A stretch of DNA of 64,000 nucleotides from Lepeophtheirus salmonis (taxonomy: Eukaryota; Arthropoda; Copepoda; Siphonostomatoida; Caligidae). Positions 1 through 11,649 of this stretch are shown one piece after another. The stretch is taken from assembly GCF_016086655.4 (NCBI RefSeq), contig NC_052138.2, positions 16,244,001 through 16,308,000 on the forward strand, in the 5' to 3' direction. How positions within the stretch are numbered: position 1 is the stretch's first letter; the number at the start of each line of letters is the position of its first letter. The notes below the pieces were generated by a model. That model made no database searches, was not told the DNA's origin, and saw nothing but the letters and a program-made list of their open reading frames with translations. The position numbers and the translations under genes are program-made.

Positions 1-2323
1 AAACCTATAATAATATAATAAATAATAAAAAATGTAACATCAATATCTAATGGAAAATATAAATGTTAAAACTATGACAAAACAAAAACTGTAGACAAGT
101 GTTACAAAATAAATTATAAATATTAAAACTGAACGAACATATGTATAGTGTATATTGTTGATATCCCAGGGCTGTAGGTTACCCCCCTAAGTCTTGCATT
201 AATGTCTCTAACAATAAAAAACGAAAAACAATAACAAAACCCACCTGTCTGGCGAGAAAATAAAAATATGAAATCTGACTGGATTTGACAATTGAAAATT
301 AATTAAATTCCGACTACCCCGAGTGCTATGAGCCACACTTGGCGCAACTATTAGATTGGAAAAATTGAAATTCTGGTTAGGTTCGGGCTCACCTTTTGTT
401 TTGGAGCATTCTTTCAAGTTTCAACTCTGAAATGATGAAAAGTGTGACGATAGAGGGGGATAAAGGGTTTTACTATTTTGTCAAGAAAAATTGCAATTAC
501 TTTTTCTCCAACCAGGTAAGGTAATTTTTGCATCATTGCATTTTTCATCTATAGTTTCATAATAGTTATTATGTAAAAAAATATATAATTATGATTTTTT
601 GTTAACATACCTAAATTATTTATATAATCCTTTAATCGTTTGCAAAAACAAAAGTTAAGATAAGTTAATTATTAATGGATATATTTTGGAAAAATCTAAT
701 GTAAAAACTATAAGTGCTAAACGATAAATATAAACAGATCTGGAATTGTGAAAAATTCTTATATATAATCTGTTCATCATCTTACTCAGGTCAGTCAATA
801 TGCCTCAATATCGTAAAAATCATCCAGATAAGTTCTGTTACGTATGCCTCTAGTTCACAAATAAAATACAGCGACTAAGTTTTACATCCGATATAAAGAA
901 AATTTTCAACTTATCTAAAGTTGTTCACCAAGGTTGTCTCAACCTTGGTGAACCATGGGTGGCAAATCATAAATGTTTGGATTGTTAAAATGGATTACGG
1001 GATTGGCTTAACAAAAATTAATCTTCAATCTTTTTTGATATTTGGACGAAGACTGTTTTCTCATAGCATTTTTAATTCGTATTAGCCTTTGACTATCAGT
1101 TGAAAGATGGTTTTATCGTTCTATATATCTACAAATAAAAAACCACAACAACATCTGATATACATCAATGTTTAAATGTACTTGTAAATTGTTTTTTTAC
1201 GAATAGGGGTTAAGTTTAATTGAAATTGGGCTTTTCATTTTCGTTTAAGTCATCCCTGCTTTCATCGGTTTGATCCCAATGATCTTTGAATGGAATTACA
1301 TACACACTTGTAGATGCATCTGGAGGGTCACCCTCCAAAAGCGAAAGAATCTATGGAAGATTCAAATTTTAATTTATATCATTATTATTAGGTATAGTTA
1401 ATTTCAACATCGATGTTAATTAATTGATGTTAATGTTTCTTTAGATAAACTTTAAAAATTAAAACGTTTGCAAAAGAATGTAAGAAAAATAAGATATTTG
1501 TAGGCTTCATTTCCAAACGTACAAATATGTACGTACGAAATTTAGACATTATTAAATAATAATTATTATAAAATGTAACTGTAGCAAAAAAAATTATGTT
1601 TTGTTCACATATCATTCCCAAATTTTAAAACAATTAAATCAATAATAAGGTGTATGCCTATTCATTTTAAAGCTCAGAATATTCGGCCTTACTCCAAAAA
1701 GATCCATAATTCAAAGATCTAGAAACTATACAGTGGGAAGTAATTGGTTAGGTATGACATTGTTTATACAAACAGATATCCCTTCAAAGCATGAACTTTA
1801 ATTTGTTGTTGAATAATTTGTGATTTGTGATCTCGAATAACTTCATAATTGATCCACAATGTTAATGAAGAAAATTTATTCTATAGAAATGAGCATAAGT
1901 AGGCTCTTTTTTATTATCACTATTTTGTGGGGAAAAACCCTTATACTTACGACGTAATTAGCCAAAATTTGGTATGTTCCATGTATGGGACACCATGCAT
2001 TGAAGGGATATTATACAAACATACCTTGTTGGCAAGTTATAATATTTTAATTACATTGTGAACAATTATGTATGAGAATAAGTATATGTAGTATATATAC
2101 TATGCAAGAGTCCTTGAGAAGTAAATGAAAGTATTGCAATAATTTCTTTGTCAATATCCGATTTTCTGATTATTTTTATTTTATGTACCGAGTGGTCTAT
2201 TGATGTCTGAGCAATGACTAACTCAATAATTAATTCATATTTCGATAGATTAGAGCGTAAGCAGTTAATTGCAAAAAAACAAAAACAAATCTGAGCTGTC
2301 TAGCTTACGTACAAGTCGAGAAA
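1..2323. other. AT-rich gene-free stretch with weak transposon traces
   Basis: I see no supportable host gene here. At about 800-1012 on the plus strand a short reading contains a Cys-x-x-Cys pair (PDKFCYVC). About 50 codons later, in a shifted frame, a second pair follows (HKCLDC) ahead of a Trp-Leu. This resembles a small cysteine module I associate with transposon-borne proteins of this kind of genome, broken by a stop and a frameshift. At about 1230-1350 on the minus strand an acidic peptide (LEGDPPDAST) could be the start of a piggyBac-like protein. Both are guesses. Confidence 0.25.
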
Positions 2324-2503
2324 ATGAGACTTGAACATAGTCGACAAATTTCCATCAGCACTTTCCTTGACACTGGAAAAACCCCAACGCAATTCTCTGA
2401 GCAGTTGGACGTCACAAGGTCCTGCATCTATGCTGTTAGCAATTCCAAATCGTTGGAGAGGAAGAAGGGAGCTCTAAAAAAGGACAAACTGTGCCCGGAG
2501 TAG
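2324..2503 (+). pseudogene. Tc1-like transposase, N-terminal helix-turn-helix fragment
   Basis: An ATG-to-TAG frame of 59 codons reads like the DNA-binding start of a Tc1-family transposase: a basic opening (MRLEHSRQIS), a helix-turn-helix (TPTQFSEQLDVTRSCIYAV) and a lysine-rich linker (SLERKKGALKKDK). A stop follows at once and no catalytic DDE region is found downstream, so this is a truncated relic. A further open stretch at 2642-2830 contains an MMLDDCWMLYRDNPGK segment that may belong to another dead element, but I could not assign it. Confidence 0.5.
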
Positions 2504-3550
2504 TTAGAGAAAAAAGTCCAGTACAGTATCCTGAAGTTTAGGAAAGTTTATTCAAATTAAATTGATGTACCCATGATATGGATGGAGCCAAAAAATCATT
2601 ATGATGACCTTCATTTCTTAGTGTGACCTAAATGGGATTTTTTGCCAAGAACAATGAGTTATTTACAAGGAAAGTACTTACATAAAGATATTGATACAAT
2701 GGAGTATCGCTACCAAGGATTTTGGAATGAAAGCATGATGTTGGACGATTGTTGGATGCTGTATCGTGACAATCCAGGGAAAATAACTATACAAAAGCAC
2801 GACACATTCACAACGCTTCTAATATACTAATTTACGTATATTTTTACTTTTTGTTACAAAAATTAAACTGTTTGCATAAAGTCATATATCTATCATATAT
2901 AAAGTCTATGTCATATAACAATCTTAGAAAATTGATAAAATTTCAAATCACTATATTTCGAAAACTTACATACTACAAAAAAAATATATATGGATATTTG
3001 AAATCAGCGCAAAAAAATGGGTTTTAAAAAATGCTATGAAATTGGTGATAAGAAAAATAAGTTTAATTTTGTTGACCTGTTTTTTGAAAGAGGCTATCAA
3101 TATACTTTTTTCTTGTTTAATAACAAAGAAAGGCGTGGTAGAAAATTCAATTTTAATTTACTGTAAGCTTAAGTTATAAAAATCGTCAGTCATTATGGTT
3201 TACAAGTCCCTGGATACCACATTTAAAAGGATTCTGATATGAGTTTTCACATGTTTCTAATGAAATACCCTATCAAGCGGATTTCTTTGACAGTTTCCTG
3301 AAATTTGAAGCTGTGAACAATTCCCAACCATAATAGAATCACAATTCCCTATTTGGGAAGAACTGGCCAACTCTTAAATGATTTTTTGCCTATTTTTCAG
3401 TTTTTTGTTGCAGGAGAGATTGCGATATTCCATTTTAATAATAACGTGTTAAAAAGTGAGTTCACTTTATCTATTGCGCACTCATATTTGATCCCTATTT
3501 GTTATTATTATTACACTTCATTTCATAACTAAATTTGTTCATGGTGTACA

Positions 3551-3665
3551 TAAAAAACGAAGAACAGTTGTATGATGGAGATAAGAGAACAAAGGTCTAC
3601 ATAGTCATTTTATTTTTTTTGTATTTAATATTGTATCTAAGTGATAATTAGTCCTTTTTACCTAA
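3551..3665 (+). repeat. LTR-like direct repeat, left copy
   Basis: This stretch (GAAGAACAGTTGTATGATGG and the following ~90 bases) matches 6313-6423 in the same orientation, with scattered mismatches and small gaps. The two copies flank Ty3/gypsy reverse transcriptase and integrase fragments, so they are best read as decayed long terminal repeats. The edges are not sharp enough to name TG/CA ends. Confidence 0.5.
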
Positions 3666-6312
3666 TAGTTGTATTAATATTATTATTATTCAGTTGTTCA
3701 ACATCTTTGAAGAATAAATATCTACATTCTGAAAACAGGGCTTTTATTGATGTTGAACAAGATCAGGATGTCAACTAAAATCAAATGTCAAGTTAATGGT
3801 TACCGAGCAACGATTGAACATGAGTCTGCGGCTGTGGCTATAGCAATTTATAACAGCCATAACGCGAACCACAATTAATCAGGAGCATAATCTACCGAAC
3901 CTCGTACACTACGACAAGAGAGGTCATCAATAGGTCCAAATTCGCCGAAAGAAATGTGTATAAGCTTCAATTTTATGGGGACACTTGGAAAATAGTAAGC
4001 CAGAAGACATTCCACAGTCACAATGCAAAAAATCGACTAAAAAGGAGGATTATGAAGAAATAGGAGCGAAGCATCCGACAATTTACCCATGCCATGTGAT
4101 AGTGGGGACCCACACAGGTGTTCAGTCTTGCCTTTGTTCGAAAAAATAATTCCTTAGGTCTGGATTCCACGAACCTGACCTTATACCGGTTAAATATGGT
4201 ATGCCAACTGCAAATGGGAGTAAAGTATAGAAATAGAGGGAGCGATGCTCTTGTGCATGACAGTCAATAATAGACTCTAAGCAGAATCTGCAGCAATGGT
4301 CTACATCAGTTCACAAGCTGTTGGACTGTATTTATTTAAACAGATATTAGTCAAGTTAGATATTATACCAAAAGAGTTTCCGAAGACATATATACGATCA
4401 AATCAGATGGTCAGCCAGATCAGGAGCATACAAGACCCAAAGGTGGCTGAATGTAGCTGCATTTAAAGACAATACCTTCAGGCCTAACTAGGGAGCTCCC
4501 CTTCGATTTTATTAAGGAAAATATTAAAGAATTAATATTGAACCCCTACACTTCATCAACATTCAATATTTGCCCACACAAATAATTACCAAGCATCGAG
4601 GGACCTCCAATCCAAATTAAAGTGAATCCTAATGCAACCCCAAAGCTGTGAACACCCCATCTCAAGTTCCATTGCACTGGCAGGGAAAGGTTAAAACTGA
4701 TTTATTGAATGACGAGAAAATAGGAATCATAGAAAGGATCCCACACATAGAGAACAGTGACTGGTTTCACCAAATGGTAATCACTCACAAGCAAAACAGT
4801 GACCCAAGGAGAACTCCATCAAATAAGTATTGTATTAGAGAGACACACGCTACATAACCACCATTTCAATTGACTCGCTCTATACCTAGAAGGTTTTGAA
4901 CGCAAGGAATGGATACCATGGAATACCAATAAGGAAGGAAGATAGACATATCCCAACATTTATTACTCTCAATAAACCTAATTATCATACCCAAGTCTTA
5001 AAGCGAAGTAAGTAGTCTCAGACAAACTAGTTGCAAACCATCCAAAGCTACTACCCCCGTAATTGTGACCATTTAAGCAGTTGTTTTTGCCCTTTACTGA
5101 GTTGTGTATCATAATTCTTGATATGTTTAGCTAAAATAGAATCATATTTTATGGTTAGATTTAAAAAAATTGAATACTTACTGTGAGATAGTACAAAATT
5201 CAGAGTTCCATTTCGATATTCGTAAATATTTCATACTTTTTACTGATAACTTGATCGTCATTTGGTGTTGATGATTCAAAACATTTTTATATGTATTTCT
5301 ATATATGACATCAGTACCAACATCCTCCATTAATTTAATGATGGTTCCTCGGGAAGGGATATGTTTACCCTTGTATTTCTCCATAAATTTTTTGAACATA
5401 GATGATTAGCAATGGATAAGGTTATATTACATGCAATAAGCATCGTTGTGAGATCAAAGTTAAAGTCTGACTTGATGTATTCATCGTCAAATTGATTTTA
5501 TAGATGAATATCCATACTCTTGTTATGAGATGAGGATAATGAGTGGCGTGTAATTCTAGACAGGGGACTAAAGGCACATTTATATCGACAAATCCGACAA
5601 ACCATCTGTTTCTCATCCGGTAAGTATTTTCCAAATTCCTGGGCCTCCATTTTCATAAATCCAGACAGAAGGCGACGTCATTTTTTGCATTTTATTCAGT
5701 TCTCTATCGACTATCCACATCTAATATTATTATATTATTATTGAATAATAAAGGCGGGAATGATAACGTTCATGATTGATAGAAGATGTATATTATTTAA
5801 TCAATGATGCCATAAGTAATTCTTCTTTTCTCCTCGCACGCTTTTCTATTCTTACCAAAATTATCACCCTTACCTATAAAGAGAACGTTGCAGAATATCT
5901 AACAGAATCGCGCCATCTCAACAAAGAATGCCCCCTTCAAACACTGGCACTCCATTTCAGGCAATTTACGAAGACTTCTTCAACCTAAAAGGGAAATACT
6001 ATTTGGTTAGAGACAGTCTTTTTGACTGGTCAGAGGAATCAAGACTGAATCCGAGATGTCAGAGCAAGGGGCTATTAGATTGCCTCAAGAGATTGTAACA
6101 TTAGGAGTACCTACAGAGCTTTTCAGTGATGGTGGACCGGAATATGTGGCATGGGAGACTAAAGACTTATTTCAGAAATGGGGAGTCATCACAGATTATC
6201 ATAAGCTTCCCACTACAAATCAAACAGAAGAGGAGAAGGTGAAGTAAAATCTGCCAAATGACTACTATAAGTGGGGGGGTATAGGCAAAGACTGGACAAA
6301 TACTAGTTTACA
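3666..6312 (+). mobile_element. Decayed Ty3/gypsy retrotransposon interior, split by a hAT-like insertion
   Basis: Two pol pieces can be read on the plus strand. Positions 4648-4857 carry the region just before and into the reverse transcriptase fingers (VPLHWQGKVK, then MVITHKQNSDPRRT). Positions 6056-6247 carry part of the integrase core (GVPTELFSDGGPEYVAWETK), including one catalytic Asp. Between them a zinc-finger-bearing hAT-like element (4971-5874) has inserted, and the RT palm and RNase H are not seen. Nothing like an intact gag precedes the RT piece. Many stops and frameshifts show that the element is dead. LTR-like repeats flank it at 3551 and 6313. Confidence 0.6.
4971..5874 (-). 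mobile_element. hAT-like zinc-finger element, copy A (truncated at its far end)
   Basis: The plus-strand right end is CTCCTCGCACGCTTTTCTAT followed by TCTTACCAAAATTATCACCCTTAC. This is the same terminal repeat found at 11433, 13574 and 18789. Minus-strand reading gives a broken protein with a C2H2/BED-like finger start near 5650 and the segment IPSRGTIIKLMEDVGTDVIY at 5178-5399, shared with the copies at 12.9, 19.3 and 36.8 kb. The left side starts abruptly at about 4971, in sequence that corresponds to the middle of the full-length copy at 11650-13574. It sits inside the Ty3/gypsy remnant, so it inserted later. Confidence 0.6.
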
Positions 6313-6423
6313 TTAGAAAAGAAGAACAGTTGCATTATGGAGATAAGAGCAGAGGGTTCTAATTTGAATCTTTTTTTATATAATTTGTATTTAACATTAT
6401 ATCTAAGTAATAACATTGTCCAA
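6313..6423 (+). repeat. LTR-like direct repeat, right copy
   Basis: This matches 3551-3665 (shared GAAGAACAGTTG, ATGGAGATAAGAG, GTATTTAA and ATATCTAAGT blocks). It lies just after the integrase fragment, where a 3' LTR would be. It is shorter and more diverged than a functional LTR. Confidence 0.5.
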
Positions 6424-7108
6424 CAGCAAAAATGATACAAAAAAAGATATACTCAATTTAGAAGAGTTTGTTCCATTGATTACAAATATGGCCTGACTTT
6501 TTCTCTCAGATCCTCAAACCTTAAAAATAGGCAAAAAATATTAAAATGTCTGGCGTTTTTCTGAAGACCACGAGGTTCTGAGAAAAAAAATAAGGGCATC
6601 TTTTGAATTAGGGAATCAAATTCTATTAAATTGAGCATGTTGTTTTTTCATTGAGATATCTCAATTATGATTTTTTTAACATTACAACTTATCTGAAAAT
6701 TTACTACATGTAGAATATTTCCTTCACCAAAATATAGCTTTACTTGGTACTATTTAATCAAAATAATATTATCAAGAAAATGTCTTAATGTTAGTTATAA
6801 TTTATTGTATGAGACAAATAGTATTAAATATTAATTGTCATAATATATAACTTTGGTATGTAAGTATAAATAAGCACAATTAAGATTATTTGATGATGCA
6901 AATAAAATATGTGAAGTATATATTAATGGAGAATAATAGAAACGGCGAAGAATAATCAAAATAGTCTAAATGATCAAAGGGTATTAACGCAAATACAAAG
7001 TCATGTGGATTCAATATATATCGAAGAAGTCTAAGCTGTAGGAGATTGTGGAACAAGATCCAAGAAAAATTGTGTAGACAGTGTGGTTTCTAATTTCTTC
7101 ATAAGAAT

Positions 7109-7396
7109 GTGAAAGTTTGCCTTCCAAAAAGCGTCGAATGCACAAGATGTGGTAAGAGAGGCCACTATGCAAGAGTATGCAGGTGTCTAAAAGAAAGCTC
7201 TATTTCGATCAACTCTATTCAAAAATTTGAACTGAATACATTTTCCATCGATATATTGAATGTCCATGAAAATTACTTCAAAAATATAATAACTACAAAT
7301 AACAGTGGTGCAATTGTATATGTCGCTGGATCAAGAGTTCTAAGTAATATCGATTCCAACCCAATTAATGGAGTATCGTTTAGAATACATCTTTAA
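7109..7396 (+). pseudogene. CCHC zinc-knuckle fragment, retroelement gag-like
   Basis: The 95-codon frame contains one clean zinc knuckle near its start: CTRCGKRGHYARVC, with C-x2-C-x4-H-x4-C spacing. This is typical of retrotransposon nucleocapsid domains just upstream of a protease. A hydrophobic segment follows (NNSGAIVYVAG) but no D-T/S-G protease motif can be made out. Host cellular zinc-knuckle proteins usually carry several knuckles, so a retroelement fragment is more likely. It is isolated from any recognisable pol. Confidence 0.45.
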
Positions 7397-7729
7397 CTTA
7401 AATTATTTATTTATTTACACATGAAGGAAGAGGGATTGTGGTATATTATTAATATATAACTTCCCTATAAATAACTTTATAAATGTATATTATATTCTGT
7501 AAATTTATGCAAGACAAAATATATTGTTAGTTAGAGAACATCAAACCCATGATTACATGAAGTATACTCTTAACTTTTTTTGTGACCACTGCCCATAAAG
7601 GATGAATAGATAACTTTGACACGAAATCTAAAGAATAGAAAAGAGGCAAATAAGTAACAAATTATTTAAAAAATATTGCTATTACTTACGTGTTGACAAT
7701 TAAACGATAACGACACATTCATTCCATTT

Positions 7730-8300
7730 GGTGATCAACAATTCCATCAATTTCTTAGTACTTAGTTTGGACCTCCTTTACGTATTGATGATATTCATCA
7801 TACTAAAGACTCTCAGCATCACAATTGACAATATTTCTGTATACAAGGTTTAGTATACACTGTATACACTTGTTGAGAGTTCCTTTAGTTTTGTGTAGCC
7901 ATGATTCTTTTGAAGCACTTCTTTTAACTTGGTCTGAATAGCTCTTCCTTCAAAACTTGACTCAGATTTTCTACTATGGTTAGACTGGTAAGAAGAGGCA
8001 ATCTTTTCTCAAGCGCAGTTATTACCAAAGGTATTTGAAGAAAATTTTCCTGTATCAATGCTACTTCTTCTCTTAAGGAATCATTATTGATTACTTCTTG
8101 TGCTCTTCTGGTTCCTGCCAAATCACCATTAAGGCTGTTTAAATATTCTCTCAAAGTGATGGTAGTAGTACTCCACTGCTTTTATCCAAGTTCCCTATCT
8201 TGTTATAATTGGTGATGGAGGGAGGGGAATTTCGTACAAAGCAGTAAATACTCTCTTTGTGATTATCCAGAACATTTAAAGGGATGTTACACGACACAAA
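7730..8300 (-). pseudogene. hAT-like transposase C-terminal remnant
   Basis: On the minus strand, in two frames, there is a Pro-rich stretch leading to an NKIGNLDK-like segment around 8180-8230. An open stretch of 76 codons follows (7924-8154: REYLNSLNGDLAG, then ITALEKRLPLLTSLTIVENL). The order recalls the C-terminal region of hAT transposases related to the CGGBP1-type zinc-finger family (Pro-rich loop, then TRWGTW-like motif, then helices). Stops and frameshifts interrupt it. The identification rests on recalled family patterns and is tentative. Confidence 0.35.
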
Positions 8301-10390
8301 TAACTTTGCTACGTCCAAATTGAATTATGAACAGTTTAATTCACGTTCGTCTCCTTGATTCTAGTGTTTCTTGAAGACTTTTTAGTTGGTGATGTGATGG
8401 GAGATTATGGAGTGGCGGATTACTTGCCATAAAGAACGAAATGGGGACGAGAAACCGTAAAAACAGCAAGATATACTTTTATTTTCCCAATCATAATTCC
8501 ACACATCAGTACCTCCCTTGTTAGAAACCCATGAAAAAAGGCACGTTTTCTTTGACATGATGGTGATGCACGTGAGAGAGCAGTAAGTTGCTTTGCTGAT
8601 GATTTGTACAATACTGAGGAAAATTTGTTTAGAAGATGCAGGCGTACCAATGTGTTTTATTCCTTTATATATATATATATATAATCTCTTTCAACCAATC
8701 AAATTCGTTCTTTTTCAACGATAACAAAACTCACACAATTAAAAATGCTTAGAGTTTCTAACCTTAGTCATTAGTAGAGGTTGATATTTCGGAGAACACG
8801 AGGAGAAGGCTCTACATGTGGTACTATTCAATTAAGACTATTGTTAATATCAGCTGCCTCTTATATTATTTTGTGAGGATAACATGTATTACTTCTATAA
8901 AGATGAGAACCATCAACATTCATTGTATTATTAGTTTAGGGAAAAATATGTAAAATATTTTAAACATATATTTATATTATTTTATTATGCATTTTAAATA
9001 TTTTTTCCAGGAGTAGGTGGGAATTATTCATTCAGAGATAGATGTAAACCCCAAGACGATCTATTAAAGAATGAACATAAAATAAACCTATTTTGAATTT
9101 CAATCTGAATATCTTAGACCGGTCCAATACCGTTACGGCTTTAAGTGGACCAAACTAATTCTAGTTTGCTCTGGACAGGTCTAAAAAAATCGGTCTAAAT
9201 CATTTCTAGAATTATTGATGACGTCAAGTGTGTTTCAAAATTTTGAACATCGGAACAATTTGGCTTCATGTGATGCCAAATGTGTTGCATAAATCATATT
9301 TTTACAACTGATAAATCAGGATAAAGAAGAATTGAGATTGAGATTGAAAAATCGGTATATATATTGAAACCTAAATATAGGCTCACGATTTTAAAACGAT
9401 TAAATATTGGTTTACAATTCAGAGCCATATTTTGGAGTGAAAAAATTATGACACAGATATTTTTGTAAGCTATAACTAGTCAAAATGTATTTGTCAGCGA
9501 ATTTTTTTTATATGACATTTATAAAAAGAAGACAAAATTGAACAACTTTTTAAACATTTCGTCTGAATAAAACAAATCATTTATTTTCCTGGTGAAATAA
9601 AGATGGGACTTAATGTAAATTAATAAAATGTGACTAAAGAGGACTAGTTCAAACTTATGAAAATGAAAATCAAAGTTAGTAACAATTGATAAAAGCATAT
9701 TACTACATAAAAAAATAGCCTTCAAATCAGGTTGATAATTTAATTTTTACTTTTAGTTTTTAATTTAATTTTTTCATATTTAATAAATAAGCAATGAAAG
9801 GTTGCTGGATAAAAGTTATGAAATTAAATATAACTAAGTTGATTTAATGACAATATAATTAATTTGCAGTAATATTGGCATAGTCCTAAGTAATTTAGCG
9901 TCGGTTAAAAGACAAGTTTTGTTTTTCTATTATAGAAGATAACTCCCCAAGAAATTCTCAGTGTTACTCTCCATTTTTATGAGCACACTGACACAAAACT
10001 ACTACATACTTATTTTATCTATTCATAAATCGTCCGAAAATTAACATGGTAACCCTGATAATTTGAGGAATGTTTTGAAGATCAACTGTGATAGGGAAGG
10101 AGGGGAGAAGGAAATAAACAAGGACATAGGTAAGAATGTCAATACTCAATTATACTCTGAGTCCAAAAAGGACTTACAATTATAACTCCGCAACAAATCC
10201 TTAGAGGTCTTTTATGGCACACACGAATGTTCAATCAGGTTTTGAATATAATTGAATCTATTTAGGAAAGGATGGTCACTACTAAGGAATTAAATAATAA
10301 TGACAACTACTAAGGAGAAGTAAATTCATTCTTCAGATTACCAATTCCCAAAAAAAAGGGTATTACTTTTAACATACCAGCGTTTATATT
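8301..10390. other. Gene-free AT-rich stretch
   Basis: I see no host gene or clear element. A short (TA)n run lies at about 8670-8688. Short open frames here (for example 8420-8650 and 9519-9725 on the minus strand) have low-complexity or Phe/Leu-rich translations with no recognisable motif. Confidence 0.5.
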
Positions 10391-10399
10391 TAATTCAAG

Positions 10400-10627
10400 T
10401 TATATTGTAATATACAGAAAATTAATAGAGGCAGTATTCAAGTCTCCAGCTATAATTACTTTTTCACTCATGGGGTCAAAGTTTGTTAGTTTAGTTTTGA
10501 AGAAAAGTGTATCGTCAGAAGGTAAATAGGGTGAGGAATCCAAAATTAGAATCCTCTTGAGGCCGTCTAGCCTCAATTCTAAAAGTCTGACAATTGTGTA
10601 ATTCCCGTCATTCGAAAGAACTGACAA
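10400..10627 (-). pseudogene. Non-LTR retrotransposon endonuclease fragment
   Basis: The 75-codon minus-strand reading contains a KVIIAGDLNTASI segment after a run resembling IQLDGLKRI-type beta strands. That layout fits the apurinic-type endonuclease domain of LINE elements (the conserved G-D-x-N near the middle of the domain). No reverse transcriptase follows. It abuts the frameshifted Tc1-like transposase piece on the plus strand. Confidence 0.4.
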
Positions 10628-10689
10628 AAATTAGACAAATTTGATGCTTGTTTTTTTTTTTTGCAATTACAAATGTCCGAGCAACAAGC

Positions 10690-11140
10690 AAAATGACAGA
10701 GGATGTGCGATCTCCTCCGCAACAAGTCGATTTCCAATAAGAAGATCTTCCCAGTGGACGCTGTTTTGACTTTATCGTTTCTTGGCAGAATCAAGAACTC
10801 AGGTCGAGGGAGCCTTCTGGACCAAACATCCAGCACAGGTCATGGTCCTCGGCGTCGTGGCGTCCGACGGCAGCGATATCCTCCCTACTTATTCACGGAC
10901 AAGGACGTCTACTACAAGGTACTCGGGTACCATGTCTTGCTATGGTTTAAGAGCTTGGTCCCAATGGAGAACTATGTGTTTATCCAAGACGGCGCCCCGG
11001 CACACACGTCCAAGAAGGTCCAGCCTTTCTGCAATGAGAACATGACTACCTTCTGGATTGCAGGTAATATTGAATCGTCTAAAAAACCTAAAAAGACTAC
11101 AGTTCATTCATTCGGGTCCTACTACAATTTGTCAGTATAA
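10690..11140 (+). pseudogene. Tc1-like transposase catalytic fragment, frameshifted
   Basis: Two overlapping plus-strand frames together give the middle and end of a Tc1-family transposase. An opening (KIFPVDAVL) is followed by AFWTKHPAQVMVLGVVASDG in one frame (10782 onward). Then DVYYKVLGYHVLLWFKSLVP and VFIQDGAPAHTSKKVQPF (second catalytic Asp) appear in the other frame (to 11060). At least two indels are needed to join them. The frame ends before the usual PPQSPDLNP motif. The element is inactive. Confidence 0.6.
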
Positions 11141-11432
11141 AGAATGGTCTTTATCAGTATTTTATGGTAAGTACAACCGCTGAAATGGCATGTTACCAAT
11201 TATGTTCATTCGGTTGTTCAACACAACCTCTTTCAAGAGAAAATATAGCTTAAGTTGAATTAAAGTAGGAGGTGTTTAGCCAGAACTCTTTATTTTACGT
11301 TTTAGCTATCATTTACTATTTTCTTCGTTTTTATATTTTTCAACCCTAGCAATGAGTGAAAAATGGCTATAAAAATAGCTAGGACCATTGGATTAAGGTA
11401 TCGTTCCTGAGGACCATGGGATTGAGGTATCG

Positions 11433-11640
11433 GTAAGGGTGATAATTTTGGTAAGAATAGAAAAGCGTGCGAGGAGAAGAGAAGAAATACTTATGGCATC
11501 ATTGATTAAATAATATACATCTTCTTCTATCAATCAAGAACGTTATAATTCCTGCCTTTATTATTCAATATTAATATAATATTAGATGGTGATAGTCGAT
11601 AGCGAACTGAATAAAATGCCTAAAATAAAATTAAACAATG
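11433..11640 (+). mobile_element. hAT-like element, terminal fragment D
   Basis: This begins with the terminal repeat GTAAGGGTGATAATTTTGGT and continues through the same subterminal sequence as copies B and C (TACTTATGGCATCATTGATT, then GATGGTGATAGTCGATAG). It breaks off where the others begin the zinc-finger coding region. It points in the opposite direction to copy B, which starts 10 bases further on. This is a partial copy abutting a full one. Confidence 0.6.
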
Positions 11641-11649
11641 TACTTATTG

